Below are positions 1 to 9,171 of a stretch of DNA of 56,109 nt, piece by piece (within the stretch, counting starts at the first letter, position 1; every line of letters begins with the position of its first letter). The notes beneath the pieces were generated by a model. That model searched no databases. It had not been told where the DNA came from and saw only the letters and a list, made by a program, of their open reading frames with translations. The position numbers and the translations under genes are program-made. Location: positions 1 to 56,109 of the forward strand of contig JAUILF010000002.1 of NCBI GenBank assembly GCA_030433135.1, written 5' to 3'. The stretch is from Bacteroidia bacterium. Lineage in GTDB: Bacteria > Bacteroidota > Bacteroidia > Chitinophagales > Saprospiraceae.

Positions 1-13
1 AAATAGTGCATGT

Positions 14-1402
14 ATGTATTATGTACGGCGGCTTCTGTGGTCATTAGTTACCATTTGGCTTATACTTAGTGCCACGTTTGTCATAACCAGACTAATTCCG
101 GGTGATCCAGTAATTGAACTGCTTAATGATTCAAATACATCCATTCCAGGAGGTTCCGGAAACTATTCTGTAGACGATTACCAACGGACTGCCCAGCTGC
201 TGCACCTGGATAAACCACCATTTTACTTTTCGATAGTGCCTGCTGAATTTCATCGTGATCTCTTCGATATGCCCATACTCATTCAGCGATTTACACGTCA
301 TGTGATCAGGGAGGGTGCCACATGGGAACAGGCAAATCAGCTAATCGAAACCATTCAACAGTTAGATCCTGGCATCGCTCCTGCCGGAACCCCAGGACAT
401 TCCTTGCGAGAACTGTCCATCTTTAGCCCGTCATCACCGGAAAAAATGGTGGAGCAAAGCAATCAAATACTACAATCTCAGGATCTTGACAGTGCACAAA
501 GAGTCGAAGTAACCAGACTGAGAAACCTCGCCAATCAAATTCAAACACAATCTGTGTCTTTCATGTACTTCATACCAATGCCCATATGGCACGGGTCTGA
601 CAATATGTATCACGATTGGATAACATCTACCTTCCGGTTGCAACTGGGAGATTCGGAGGTCGACGGATTGCCGGTCTGGACAAAAATCGGCCGTGCATTA
701 ACCTGGACTCTTTGTATTAATGTAGTTTCAATCATCCTGGCCTATCTGTTTTCCATTCCAATTGGCACCTATGCGGCCTGGAAAGGAGGACGATTTGATC
801 AGATTATTAATCTGTTTCTCTATGTTTTGTATTCGCTTCCTGTGTTTTGGCTTACCACGATTTTAGTTGTTTTCTTTACAACCGGGGAGTATGGTACCTG
901 GACCAACCTATTTCCGGCGACCGGAATTATGAATGTTGCCACATCAGGAAGCACCTGGTCTGCCGTGCTTCAGAACTTAGATCAGCTGATTATTCCTGTG
1001 CTGGTGATGAGTACCAGTGTCATGGCATATGTGTCCCGTCAAATACGTAATAGTGTCCACATTGAGAAAAACAAAACATACATCTGGCAAGCCCGGTCCA
1101 TGGGAATGAGTGAACACAGGTTACTGTGGAGACACGCATTCAGAAATGCCAGTTTTCCTCTCATAACTATGATTGCCTATCTGATACCTGCCATGATCTC
1201 CGGTTCGCTTGTTGTCGAGGTAATCTGTAACATCCCCGGAATGGGGCGATTAATGTATGATTCGATTTTTAATCAGGATTGGAACGTCGTACTGGGAATA
1301 GTATTGATATCTGGTGTGTTGACCATTATTGGAATATGGATCAGTGACCTCTTGTATCAGTGGGCAGATCCCAGGGTCAACATTCAAAATCTCAATACAT
1401 GA
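14..1402 (+). CDS. Oligopeptide-type ABC transporter permease (DppB/OppB-like) with large extracytoplasmic insertion
   Basis: Inner-membrane permease of a peptide/nickel-class ABC importer; it would form the channel together with the next gene. The N-terminus (MYYVRRLLWSLVTIW) is the usual DppB start, with a first membrane segment at about residues 7-27 and the RLIPGDP motif. The C-terminal half has five further hydrophobic segments and the ATPase-contacting EAA-type loop (RSMGMSEHRLLWRHAFRNA, about 357-375). At 462 aa it is about 130 residues longer than typical DppB. The extra sequence lies at about 40-215, between the first two membrane segments, and should face the periplasm. The stop overlaps the next start as ATGA, so the two are translationally coupled. 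The binding protein and ATPases are not in the window, so the substrate is unknown. Confidence 0.9.
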   Translation: MYYVRRLLWSLVTIWLILSATFVITRLIPGDPVIELLNDSNTSIPGGSGNYSVDDYQRTAQLLHLDKPPFYFSIVPAEFHRDLFDMPILIQRFTRHVIREGATWEQANQLIETIQQLDPGIAPAGTPGHSLRELSIFSPSSPEKMVEQSNQILQSQDLDSAQRVEVTRLRNLANQIQTQSVSFMYFIPMPIWHGSDNMYHDWITSTFRLQLGDSEVDGLPVWTKIGRALTWTLCINVVSIILAYLFSIPIGTYAAWKGGRFDQIINLFLYVLYSLPVFWLTTILVVFFTTGEYGTWTNLFPATGIMNVATSGSTWSAVLQNLDQLIIPVLVMSTSVMAYVSRQIRNSVHIEKNKTYIWQARSMGMSEHRLLWRHAFRNASFPLITMIAYLIPAMISGSLVVEVICNIPGMGRLMYDSIFNQDWNVVLGIVLISGVLTIIGIWISDLLYQWADPRVNIQNLNT

Positions 1403-2559
1403 AGTGGGTCAAATCATACATCAAGAGACCAGTCCTGGATAAGATATTAATCCTGGTATTTGCCTCCTTCATGTTTGTCACGCTCTTCGCGGATTTTTTG
1501 GCCAATGACCTTCCTCTTTTTGCCAGAGTTGACAATAATGCTACCTGGCCTATTCTGGAAAAAGTGCTTACCGGTCAATCCACCTGGTCGGCAGAGTTTG
1601 CGGATCTCTCCACTATGGTGGTCAGAGCCCCTGTCCCCTATTCTACGAGGCCTGATCCCGGGTTGGCCGGCCGGTATCTACCCCCCTTTTCGAAAAGTGT
1701 AACCGGGGAAGGGATACATTGGCTGGGAACCGATCGGCTGGGAAGAGATGTCCTGGCCTGTCTAATCTACGGATGCCGTAAATCACTAGGTGTAGCATTC
1801 TTATCGATGCTGTTGGCAGCTTTGCTGGGTATTGGTCTGGGTGTCCTGGCTGGATATTGGAAAAACAAGTACCCCGTTACCCATCCCCTTCTGGCCAGCA
1901 CCATTATGCTGATCACAGTTTATTGTGGATATCTCACATGGTATGGAGTACTGGAATCAAGGTATCTTGTTTTGGTGGTCGTTCTCCTGATCCTGGCGGC
2001 ATTAGCCGGCAAAAACTGGTTGCCCGGACGGCATAACTTTAGGCTCCCTTTCGACAATCTGCTTATGCGTTTTATAGAGGTTTTTCAATCAGTCCCCACC
2101 CTGCTGATCATACTAGCATTAACAGGGATAATTTTGAATCCCGGTTTGATAGGTCTTGCCCTTATCATTGGATTGCTCAGATGGCCTGTTTTCGCCCGTT
2201 ACTCACGTGGTGAGGTGCTGAAAGTTCGGGAACAAAATTATGTGCTGGCTGCAAAGATCAGTGGTCTAAATCACACTAGGATTATTCGTCGCTACATTTT
2301 ACCTCAGGCAATGGGTACTTTGATCGTTGTATTCGCCTTTGGTGTTGCATCAGTGGTGTTACTTGAATCTACACTTTCCTTTCTCGGGCTGGGTGTTCCA
2401 CCTGAGGAAATAACCTGGGGTGCACTATTGGGACAGGCTAAGACAAATACCAGTGCCTGGTGGCTGGCCATCTTTCCTGGATTAGGTATTTTCGTCCTGG
2501 TTACCAGCCTGAATCTGCTCGGTGATCGATTAAGACTCTCCCTCGATCCTGAGGATTAG
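1399..2559 (+). CDS. Oligopeptide-type ABC transporter permease (DppC/OppC-like)
   Basis: Second permease of the importer. I chose the ATG at 1399 because it overlaps the upstream stop (ATGA) and starts with MKWVKSYIKRPVLDK, a normal cytoplasmic DppC N-terminus; the in-frame codon at 1360 lies inside the upstream gene. Recognisable parts are the GTDRLGRDV motif after the periplasmic domain, the first core membrane segments, and the EAA loop (AAKISGLNHTRIIRRYILPQA), followed by LSFLGLGVPPEEITWGALL, which is diagnostic of DppC. The protein is 386 aa against about 300 for the family. One extra stretch with two hydrophobic helices (about 155-210) sits between the first core helices. Substrate unknown. 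Confidence 0.9.
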   Translation: MKWVKSYIKRPVLDKILILVFASFMFVTLFADFLANDLPLFARVDNNATWPILEKVLTGQSTWSAEFADLSTMVVRAPVPYSTRPDPGLAGRYLPPFSKSVTGEGIHWLGTDRLGRDVLACLIYGCRKSLGVAFLSMLLAALLGIGLGVLAGYWKNKYPVTHPLLASTIMLITVYCGYLTWYGVLESRYLVLVVVLLILAALAGKNWLPGRHNFRLPFDNLLMRFIEVFQSVPTLLIILALTGIILNPGLIGLALIIGLLRWPVFARYSRGEVLKVREQNYVLAAKISGLNHTRIIRRYILPQAMGTLIVVFAFGVASVVLLESTLSFLGLGVPPEEITWGALLGQAKTNTSAWWLAIFPGLGIFVLVTSLNLLGDRLRLSLDPED

Positions 2560-2753
2560 AATTTTGGGTCCCTAACCTTTTTTCGCATTTTCTTGGACCA
2601 GAGGTTGGTCTTACTGGATTTGGAGAGGCTTTTCTTTTGCTTTTTCTGTTTGTACTGAATCTCTGCCGGGCACCCATACTTGGAACATCCGCCCTGGACC
2701 AGGCCAATCCCCAGCAAACAAATAATAGCAAACAACCCTGTCCATTTTCTCAT
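2556..2753 (-). CDS. Small basic lipoprotein-like protein
   Basis: A 65-residue protein beginning MRKWTGLFAIICLLGIGLVQGGC. This is a signal peptide with a lipobox-like VQGGC, so the cysteine at about residue 23 may be lipidated. A second cysteine follows (KYGCPAE). The rest is lysine-rich and hydrophilic (KQKKQKKSLSKSSK). Short cysteine-containing lipoproteins with a basic tail are common in Bacteroidota and have no known function. It is convergent with the permease gene and overlaps its last 4 bases. Support comes only from the signal peptide and the neighbourhood, so it could be spurious. Confidence 0.5.
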   Translation of the reverse strand: MRKWTGLFAIICLLGIGLVQGGCSKYGCPAEIQYKQKKQKKSLSKSSKTNLWSKKMRKKVRDPKF

Positions 2754-2868
2754 AGCACTGAATTCGTCAAAATCTCAAAATAAAATCAGGCTTGGAACCT
2801 CCTAAAAGGTGCACAAAAACCTCGATATTTGCGTTATCTAGCAATATAATAAGTAAAATCGTGCCAGA

Positions 2869-5589
2869 ATGAAGGATTATTCGTACGTATTTAATGCTGA
2901 ATCCGGTTTTATTGATCAAATGTATCAGGAGTTCAGGAGTGATCCCTCCCAGGTAGATGAAGGTTGGAGAGCATTCTTTCAGGGATTTGATTTCGCCGGA
3001 AATGGTGGAACAACTAAGAGCGCTACCACAGATCTTGCCAAGGAATTTAGCGTGTTATCTATCGTTCATGGTTTTAGAGACAGAGGGCATCTGCTCTCAA
3101 CTACCAACCCTATCCAGAAAAGGAAGGACCGAAAGCCTCACCTGGATCTTTCGGACTACAACTTAAGTGAAAGCGACCTGGATCGTCCATTTCTGGCCAG
3201 TAAGGAAATTGGGCTGGAGAATGGAACCCTTCGGGACATCCTTCAGCGTATGCATCAAATCTACACCGGCAACATTGGGTTTGAGTTTGCTCATATAGAA
3301 AACAAGGACCGCAGAATGTGGCTTCGTGACCGAATCGAAAACCGCCCACTGCACAACGATTACGGACTTTCGCTAGACAAAAAGAAAAGAATACTGCAGA
3401 AGCTGAACGGAGCCGTCGTTTTTGAGAATTTTCTCAATACCAAATACCTGGCACAAAAAAGGTTTTCACTTGAGGGAGGTGAAACGACCATTGCGGGGCT
3501 GGACGCCATCATTACCAAAGCTGCTTCTAATAGAGTAGATGAAGTGGTCATTGGTATGGCCCACCGCGGACGCCTGAATGTTCTTGCTACGATCATGGGG
3601 AAAACCTACGAGCAAATTTTTAATGAGTTTGAAGGGACTGCTATACCTAATCTGACGTTTGGTGACGGTGATGTCAAGTATCATTTGGGATTTTCCAGCC
3701 AGGTAGTAACTCCCGATGATCAGAAGATCCATCTGAAGCTGGTTCCCAATCCATCTCACCTGGAATCGGTTGATCCGGTTGTACAGGGTTTTGCAAGAGC
3801 TAAGGCCGACATACTTTATGATCATGAGTACGATCGCATATTACCCATACTGATTCACGGTGATGCAGCCCTGGCCGGTCAGGGAATCGTCTATGAGACC
3901 GCCCAGATGAGTCAATTGGATGGTTATCATGTAGGAGGCACCGTGCACTTCGTCATCAATAACCAGATTGGTTTTACTACCAATTTTGATGATGCCCGTT
4001 CATCTACTTACTCTACCGGTGTAGCAAGTACCATTCAGGCACCCGTATTCCACGTAAATGGGGATGATCCCGAAGCCGTGGTATTTGCCTGTGAACTAGC
4101 CATGGAATACAGACAAGAATTCAATACGGATGTATTTATCGATATGGTTTGTTACCGCAGGCATGGGCACAATGAAGGTGATAATCCCAAGTTCACACAA
4201 CCCCGGATGTACGAACAGATCGAAAATCATCCCAATCCGCGGGAAATATATTTGAAACGACTGATTGAAAGAGGTGATGTCACCGAAGAAGTAGGAAAAC
4301 AGCTGGAGGACGGATTTTGGGAAGAGCTGCAGAAAAGGCTGGATATGGTAAAAGAAAAGCCTTTACCGTACGAATACCAGGAGCCAGAGCAGGCCTGGAG
4401 AAAACTAAAACGACAAGCGTCAGTAGAAGACTTCCTGGAATCGCCCAAAACGGGCATAGCCAAGAAGAGAGCCATGCACCTGGTCGAACACCAGCTGCAG
4501 GTACCCGAAGGATTTACTCCCCTTCGTGGTGTTCAGCGATTGCTGAAAACGAAAAACAAGCTCTGGGATGAGGGCAAGATCGACTGGGCCATGGGAGAAC
4601 TAATGGCTTATGGATCCATTCTCATGGATAAACATGATGTAAGAATGAGTGGTCAGGATGTCAAGAGAGGCACTTTCTCCCACCGTCATGCAGTATTCTT
4701 TGATGCCAAGACTTTTGAAGAGTACAATCGCCTCAACGATCTTGCTGATAAACAGGGAGAATTCCTCATCTACAATTCCCTGTTGAGTGAGTTTGCCGTT
4801 CTTGGTTTCGAATATGGCTATTGTATGGCTACTCCCGATTCCCTGGTCATATGGGAAGCACAATTTGGTGACTTCTACAACGGCGCTCAGGTGATCGTCG
4901 ATCAGTACATAACGGCTGCCGAAAGTAAATGGCACCGGATGAATGGCCTGGTCATGTTACTTCCCCACGGTTATGAGGGCCAGGGACCCGAGCACTCCAG
5001 TGCCCGCATGGAACGGTTCCTACAGTCGGCGGCCGAATTTAATATTACGGTGGCAAACCTGACTACCCCTGCCAATCTCTTTCACATCCTAAGACGACAG
5101 TTGGCCCGGCCTTTTCGAAAGCCGTTGATAATCATGTCACCCAAGTCACTCCTGCGTCACCCGCTGTGTGTATCTACCATCGATGATTTTGTAACCGGCA
5201 CCCGGTTTAAGGAAGTTTATGATGATCCGGCTGTGGAAGATGCCCAGGAAATAAAACGGGTGCTCTATTGCTCCGGCAAAGTGTATTATGACCTGCTGGA
5301 GGAAAAGACTAATAATGATCGTTCGGATGTGGCAATTGTGCGGCTGGAACAACTGTATCCTTTCCCACTGCAACAGATGGAAGCACTGACGGATAAGTAT
5401 GCCCATGCGGATTCATTCTGGGTACAGGAAGAGCCATCCAATATGGGTGCCTGGCAGTACTTCTGGTCCTTTTATCGCAACCAGGATATTGAACTCATAT
5501 CCCGCAAAAGCAGTGCATCACCGGCTACGGGTTATAAAAAAGTACATGCCGAACAACAGGAAGAACTGGTCAAAAGAGCTTTTGAGTAA
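2869..5589 (+). CDS. sucA: 2-oxoglutarate dehydrogenase E1 component
   Basis: Thiamine-diphosphate-dependent decarboxylase of the 2-oxoglutarate dehydrogenase complex in the TCA cycle: it decarboxylates 2-oxoglutarate and passes the succinyl group to the lipoyl arm of E2. The 906 aa match the family length. The N-terminal segment (SYVFNAESGFIDQMYQEF, then WRAFFQGFDF) is the E1o-specific docking region. Family signatures include GMAHRGRLNVLA, HGDAALAGQGIVYE, NNQIGFTT, the ThDP/Mg region RRHGHNEGDNPKFTQP, and the C-terminal transketolase-like domain (GYEGQGPEHSSARMERFLQ). The gene is alone: the next gene downstream is on the other strand, so E2 (sucB) is not adjacent as it is in many bacteria. 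Confidence 0.97.
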   Translation: MKDYSYVFNAESGFIDQMYQEFRSDPSQVDEGWRAFFQGFDFAGNGGTTKSATTDLAKEFSVLSIVHGFRDRGHLLSTTNPIQKRKDRKPHLDLSDYNLSESDLDRPFLASKEIGLENGTLRDILQRMHQIYTGNIGFEFAHIENKDRRMWLRDRIENRPLHNDYGLSLDKKKRILQKLNGAVVFENFLNTKYLAQKRFSLEGGETTIAGLDAIITKAASNRVDEVVIGMAHRGRLNVLATIMGKTYEQIFNEFEGTAIPNLTFGDGDVKYHLGFSSQVVTPDDQKIHLKLVPNPSHLESVDPVVQGFARAKADILYDHEYDRILPILIHGDAALAGQGIVYETAQMSQLDGYHVGGTVHFVINNQIGFTTNFDDARSSTYSTGVASTIQAPVFHVNGDDPEAVVFACELAMEYRQEFNTDVFIDMVCYRRHGHNEGDNPKFTQPRMYEQIENHPNPREIYLKRLIERGDVTEEVGKQLEDGFWEELQKRLDMVKEKPLPYEYQEPEQAWRKLKRQASVEDFLESPKTGIAKKRAMHLVEHQLQVPEGFTPLRGVQRLLKTKNKLWDEGKIDWAMGELMAYGSILMDKHDVRMSGQDVKRGTFSHRHAVFFDAKTFEEYNRLNDLADKQGEFLIYNSLLSEFAVLGFEYGYCMATPDSLVIWEAQFGDFYNGAQVIVDQYITAAESKWHRMNGLVMLLPHGYEGQGPEHSSARMERFLQSAAEFNITVANLTTPANLFHILRRQLARPFRKPLIIMSPKSLLRHPLCVSTIDDFVTGTRFKEVYDDPAVEDAQEIKRVLYCSGKVYYDLLEEKTNNDRSDVAIVRLEQLYPFPLQQMEALTDKYAHADSFWVQEEPSNMGAWQYFWSFYRNQDIELISRKSSASPATGYKKVHAEQQEELVKRAFE

Positions 5590-5631
5590 AGGGACGCAGA
5601 ACCAGGTATGTTGCAGGCATATCTGCCGCCA

Positions 5632-6345
5632 TCATTTGAAAGGCAGCATATTATTAATGAGGAAGGTGAATCCAAAGGAGTAGGGACGTTCCCGGCAGTA
5701 GGTACAGTCCGTTCCCAAAAACTTATTTTCGAACTCCGACACATCGTTGTAACCCCAAAGCCACTGGTAATACAGTCTTACACTGAAGTTGACCACACTT
5801 TCCGGAGCCAGGTTAGCACCGATGAAGACCTTTGAGCCCCAGGTTTGAGATCTGGTCTTAAAGTCTCTGGGGTCATTCACATCTAAATACAATACTTCAT
5901 TGGTGTAAATATTGTAATCAATGCTTCCTCCTATTCGTATGATACGACCAAATTCCATGCCGGCACTGATGGTCTGAATATCATAGTACAGATCAATGTC
6001 AGTAGTTGTTTTATCAAGAAGTGAGTCATTCATATCACGGATCTCAAAAGTATAATTATCGCCGATCCGCCGGGTAAAGCGCTTGGCATAGGTGAGTTCA
6101 AAAGCAGCGAGATCAGATGCATATCTTCCCCCCACCACAAAACCGTTGAGATATCGGACATCTTTCAGATACAGGGATGGCTCTTTTTCCTGACCTGAAT
6201 TAGCATCAGCGATAATACTATTCATGGCAGTATTCTTAATATAAGACAGATCATAGCCGGCAATAAGATGTATCTGGCCGGAAACATGACCTGATACCAG
6301 CATAACGAAGGCAGCCACCAAGAAAGAAAGTATCGTTCTTTCCAT
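5632..6345 (-). CDS. Secreted beta-rich, outer-membrane-type protein, function unknown
   Basis: A 237-residue protein with a clear signal peptide (about residues 1-23, ending VSGQ). The body alternates polar and aromatic or hydrophobic residues and ends in strand-like segments (VVNFSVRLYYQWLWGYNDVS; RPYSFGFTFLINNMLPFK). This is the look of a small outer-membrane beta-barrel. I recognise no family by name. It lies between sucA (+) and tatD (+) on the opposite strand, so it is a single-gene unit, convergent with sucA. A cytoplasmic role is unlikely; the barrel prediction is inference. Confidence 0.7.
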   Translation of the reverse strand: MERTILSFLVAAFVMLVSGHVSGQIHLIAGYDLSYIKNTAMNSIIADANSGQEKEPSLYLKDVRYLNGFVVGGRYASDLAAFELTYAKRFTRRIGDNYTFEIRDMNDSLLDKTTTDIDLYYDIQTISAGMEFGRIIRIGGSIDYNIYTNEVLYLDVNDPRDFKTRSQTWGSKVFIGANLAPESVVNFSVRLYYQWLWGYNDVSEFENKFLGTDCTYCRERPYSFGFTFLINNMLPFK

Positions 6346-6466
6346 GCTGCCAAAGTACTACTTAAAATGAAAATCTACTTGGCCGAAAACACGTAATTCC
6401 CCGTACATTGAGTTTCTCAGGCTAAATCAATACATTGCGACCAAATTGAAAACACTTAGTAGTAGA

Positions 6467-7234
6467 ATGGAATTTATTGATAGCCATGCCCACCTCTACC
6501 TGGACAACTTTACGGAAGACATAGACGAGGTATTGCAAAGAGCCCGGGACAAAAGCATCGCCCGAATTCTACTACCCAATATCGACTGCAGCACCATTGA
6601 GGCCGTACATAAGCTGGAGAAAGAATCCAACGAATATTGCCTGGCTATGATGGGCCTGCATCCTTGCAGTGTCAAAGCCAACTTTGCTGAGGAACTCGCC
6701 ACCATTAACGCGCAATTTGAAAAGAGGGATTATATAGCCGTAGGTGAAATCGGTCTGGACTACTATTGGGATAAGTCAACCACAGACTGGCAAAAGGAAG
6801 CCTTTCATGAACAAGTCCGGTGGGCCCATGATCGAGACCTGCCCATTGTCATTCACAGCCGGGATTCCATTGATGATATTCTTGATCTGCTTGAGACCTG
6901 GAGTTATCCCGGTCTTGAAGGAGTATTTCACTGTTTTACCGGTGATAAAACCCAGGTTGCCAGGATTCTCGACCTGGGATTTATGATGGGACTGGGAGGA
7001 GTCATCACTTTCAAGAACAGCAACCTGGACAACATCATCCACCAGATTCCGATTGAACATGTAATCCTGGAAACCGATGCACCCTATCTCACACCTCATC
7101 CACACCGGGGCAAACGCAATGAAAGCAGCTACATTCCCTTGATCGCCAAAAAAGTGGCCGCAACCACAGGTCTCACCCTCGACGAGGTGGCCAGGCAAAC
7201 CACCGCCAATGCCAGGAGGTTGTTTCGAATCTAG
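6467..7234 (+). CDS. tatD: TatD-family metal-dependent hydrolase (DNase)
   Basis: TIM-barrel amidohydrolase-fold nuclease; family members are Mg-dependent 3'-5' exonucleases or quality-control hydrolases in the cytoplasm. The ATG at 6467 gives MEFIDSHAHLYL, placing the metal-binding HxH at residues 7-9 as in TatD proteins; a TTG 21 bases upstream is less likely. Other metal or active-site motifs are GEIGLDYYW (Glu), IHSRDS (His), HCFTGD (His) and ETDAPYLTP (Asp). The length of 255 aa is typical. It stands alone between a minus-strand gene and the tRNA. Assignment to the family is firm; the physiological substrate is not determined by sequence. Confidence 0.93.
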   Translation: MEFIDSHAHLYLDNFTEDIDEVLQRARDKSIARILLPNIDCSTIEAVHKLEKESNEYCLAMMGLHPCSVKANFAEELATINAQFEKRDYIAVGEIGLDYYWDKSTTDWQKEAFHEQVRWAHDRDLPIVIHSRDSIDDILDLLETWSYPGLEGVFHCFTGDKTQVARILDLGFMMGLGGVITFKNSNLDNIIHQIPIEHVILETDAPYLTPHPHRGKRNESSYIPLIAKKVAATTGLTLDEVARQTTANARRLFRI

Positions 7235-7476
7235 ATGCAAAAATTCTTTGCTTTGTAAGACAACCTTCGCAGTGGTTCCCCGCATCTATGATGACAGAGT
7301 AACATCGGGAATACAAATCAGTACCGGATGAACATCTTATTTGTTGAATAGGCGGAAGTCTACAGCCACTATCCTGCATATGAATAAATGAGTCGTCATC
7401 ATGAGATTTTTGATTTATTTTAGATATTTGCTCCACATTGACAGTTTATCCGATAAAATTGGATAAACCCTGTCCC

Positions 7477-7564
7477 GGAGAGGTGCTCGAGTGGCTGAAG
7501 AGGCACGCCTGGAAAGCGTGTATACCCCTAAAGGGTATCGAGGGTTCGAATCCCTCTCTCTCCG
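7477..7564 (+). tRNA. tRNA-Ser (anticodon GGA)
   Basis: A complete class II tRNA can be folded by eye. The 7-bp acceptor stem GGAGAGG/TCTCTCC (7477-7483 with 7557-7563) has one G-T pair. The anticodon stem CACGC/GCGTG encloses loop CTGGAAA with GGA at 7511-7513. There is a long variable arm (ATACCC/GGGTAT) typical of tRNA-Ser, and a T arm GAGGG-TTCGAAT-CCCTC. The discriminator base is G at 7564, as expected for serine tRNAs. CCA is not encoded. It would read TCC and TCT codons. Confidence 0.97.
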
Positions 7565-7958
7565 CAGATTTTGATCTGACCGAAATGCTCGAATCTGTTC
7601 TTTTGAAATGGGTCTGAAAACGCTTCTCGGATGACAAAAAATCTAACCTGAAAATCTGGCAAAGGGAAAGCTCTTTGCCAAACCCTTCCTCAAAAAATGC
7701 CAATAAACTACAGTCGATCTTTCAGCCCTTATCTGGCTGTATATCAATCAATTGACAAATGAAAACAGGACACATTATACGTGATTGATTTAATATTAAA
7801 CAAAAATGTTATTTGATCACAAAATTGAAATGTTGAATACGGCAAAGTCCTTGAACAGCGATTTAAAATTTGTCCTATTTATCAATCTACTAACTAATAA
7901 TTTTTTAATTTAACCGTCCTATAATTAACTCATTTAATAAACGAAAATCCTAACTGTT
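7565..7958. other. 394-nt intergenic region before the ExbB operon
   Basis: Lies between tRNA-Ser and the proton-channel operon. The last 200 bases are strongly AT-rich and must include the promoter and leader for the downstream operon. I could not find a convincing TTG-N19-TAnnTTTG match. No ORF here looks coding; the minus-strand ORF crossing it is an antisense artefact of the tRNA. Confidence 0.5.
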
Positions 7959-8678
7959 ATGCGAAAATTGCTTGCATTGCTGCTTGTTTTTGGAATCGTG
8001 GCTGCCTTTGGGTCTGTAGATGTTATGGCTCAAGGTGATGGGGCTACCGGTTTCCAGGTCTTGAAAGAAAAGTTTATAGAGGGAGACTGGCGATTCATGA
8101 GCCTTGTATTGATCTGCCTCATTCTTGGCCTTGCATTTTGTATAGAACGAATCATTACTCTTAACCTGGCTACAACCAACACTGATAAACTCATGAGTAA
8201 AATAGATGAGCGTTTGTCTCAGGGTGATGTAGAAGGTGCTATGGAGGTTTGTAAGTCAACTCCCGGTCCTACTGCCAGTGTACTTTATGAAGGAATTAGA
8301 AATGCTCATAATGGTCCTGAAGCCGTTGAAAAGGCCATTACCTCATACGGTAGTGTCCAAATGGGGCTTCTCGAGAAAGGACTGGTTTGGATCTCACTTT
8401 TCATTGCCATTGCCCCGATGCTTGGATTTATGGGTACGGTAATTGGTATGATCCAGGCGTTTGACCGAATTGAGGCTGTAGGTGACCTTTCACCATCTGT
8501 AGTTGCAGGGGGTATCAAGGTAGCCCTGCTTACCACCGTATTTGGTTTGATCGTTGCCATTATCCTGCAAATATTCTATAACTATATCGTATCCAAAATA
8601 GATGGTATCGTGAACAAGATGGAAGATGCCTCTGTTGGATTGGTAGATGTTATGGCTCGAAATAACGTTTTTAAATAA
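7959..8678 (+). CDS. exbB: MotA/TolQ/ExbB proton channel family protein
   Basis: Inner-membrane proton-channel subunit that couples the proton motive force to TonB-dependent transport or a related trans-envelope machine. It has 239 aa. It starts with a signal-like hydrophobic segment (about 3-24), then the first channel helix (about 46-62, LVLICLILGLAFCIERII), a cytoplasmic loop, and the paired C-terminal helices with the family motif IAPMLGFMGTVIGMIQAF (about 148-165) and GGIKVALLTTVFGLIVAI. It is first in an operon of four genes with short gaps (15, 7 and 12 nt). The channel assignment is firm. Which TonB-like or other partner it drives cannot be told from the window. Confidence 0.92.
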   Translation: MRKLLALLLVFGIVAAFGSVDVMAQGDGATGFQVLKEKFIEGDWRFMSLVLICLILGLAFCIERIITLNLATTNTDKLMSKIDERLSQGDVEGAMEVCKSTPGPTASVLYEGIRNAHNGPEAVEKAITSYGSVQMGLLEKGLVWISLFIAIAPMLGFMGTVIGMIQAFDRIEAVGDLSPSVVAGGIKVALLTTVFGLIVAIILQIFYNYIVSKIDGIVNKMEDASVGLVDVMARNNVFK

Positions 8679-8693
8679 TAAAGCTGGACAAAC

Positions 8694-9164
8694 ATGTATA
8701 AAGCACTTACAAAATATGGCCAGCTTGGTGCCTTCCTCATAGGGCTGATTGTCATTGTTGCCTACCTGGCCAGCGTTTTCGGCGGCCTGGAAGGATTCAA
8801 TGCCTTAGCTAAGGAGGACAGGGGTACAACTGGAATTTTTGACACCGGACTTTATCTGACTATTGCACTTTTTATCGTCTGTGCAGTTGCAGCAGTATTG
8901 TTCGGGTTATATCATATGATTACGAATCCGAAAGGTGCTTTGAAAGCTATTATAGGGATAGCTGTTTTGCTCATCCTGTTTTTTGCACTCTACTCAACTT
9001 CAACTCCGGAGAATTCAGGCATTGTAGCCAATGCTGTGGAAAAATTTGGACTGACCTCGGGTGAGAGTCAATTTATCAGCGCTGCTATAAAATCTACGCT
9101 CATTTTGGGTGGATTGGCTGCGTTAGCTTTCATAGTGTCAGAGATTACGAACCTCTTTAAATAA
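8694..9164 (+). CDS. Four-helix membrane protein of the ExbB/ExbD operon, function unknown
   Basis: A 156-residue integral membrane protein with about four hydrophobic segments: near 12-32, 53-75, 84-102 and 133-153. There are few charged residues inside the helices. It has no ExbB or ExbD motif. Its place between exbB and exbD, only 15 nt after the former and 7 nt before the latter, makes an accessory subunit of the channel complex likely. This gene order (exbB, small membrane protein, exbD, exbD) is one I recognise from Bacteroidota. No catalytic residues are visible; the role is inferred from context only. Confidence 0.8.
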   Translation: MYKALTKYGQLGAFLIGLIVIVAYLASVFGGLEGFNALAKEDRGTTGIFDTGLYLTIALFIVCAVAAVLFGLYHMITNPKGALKAIIGIAVLLILFFALYSTSTPENSGIVANAVEKFGLTSGESQFISAAIKSTLILGGLAALAFIVSEITNLFK

Positions 9165-9171
9165 TAACATT

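Noticed and set aside
3466..3825. 119-residue minus-strand ORF
   Set aside because: Antisense to sucA catalytic motifs (GMAHRGRLNVLA), which are clearly coding on the plus strand.
6776..7285. 169-residue minus-strand ORF
   Set aside because: It is antisense to tatD, whose motifs are intact on the plus strand; no family features on the minus strand.
7446..7703. 85-residue minus-strand ORF
   Set aside because: It runs antisense through the tRNA-Ser gene; its REGFEPSIPFRGIHAFQACLF stretch is the translated complement of the tRNA, a common false gene.
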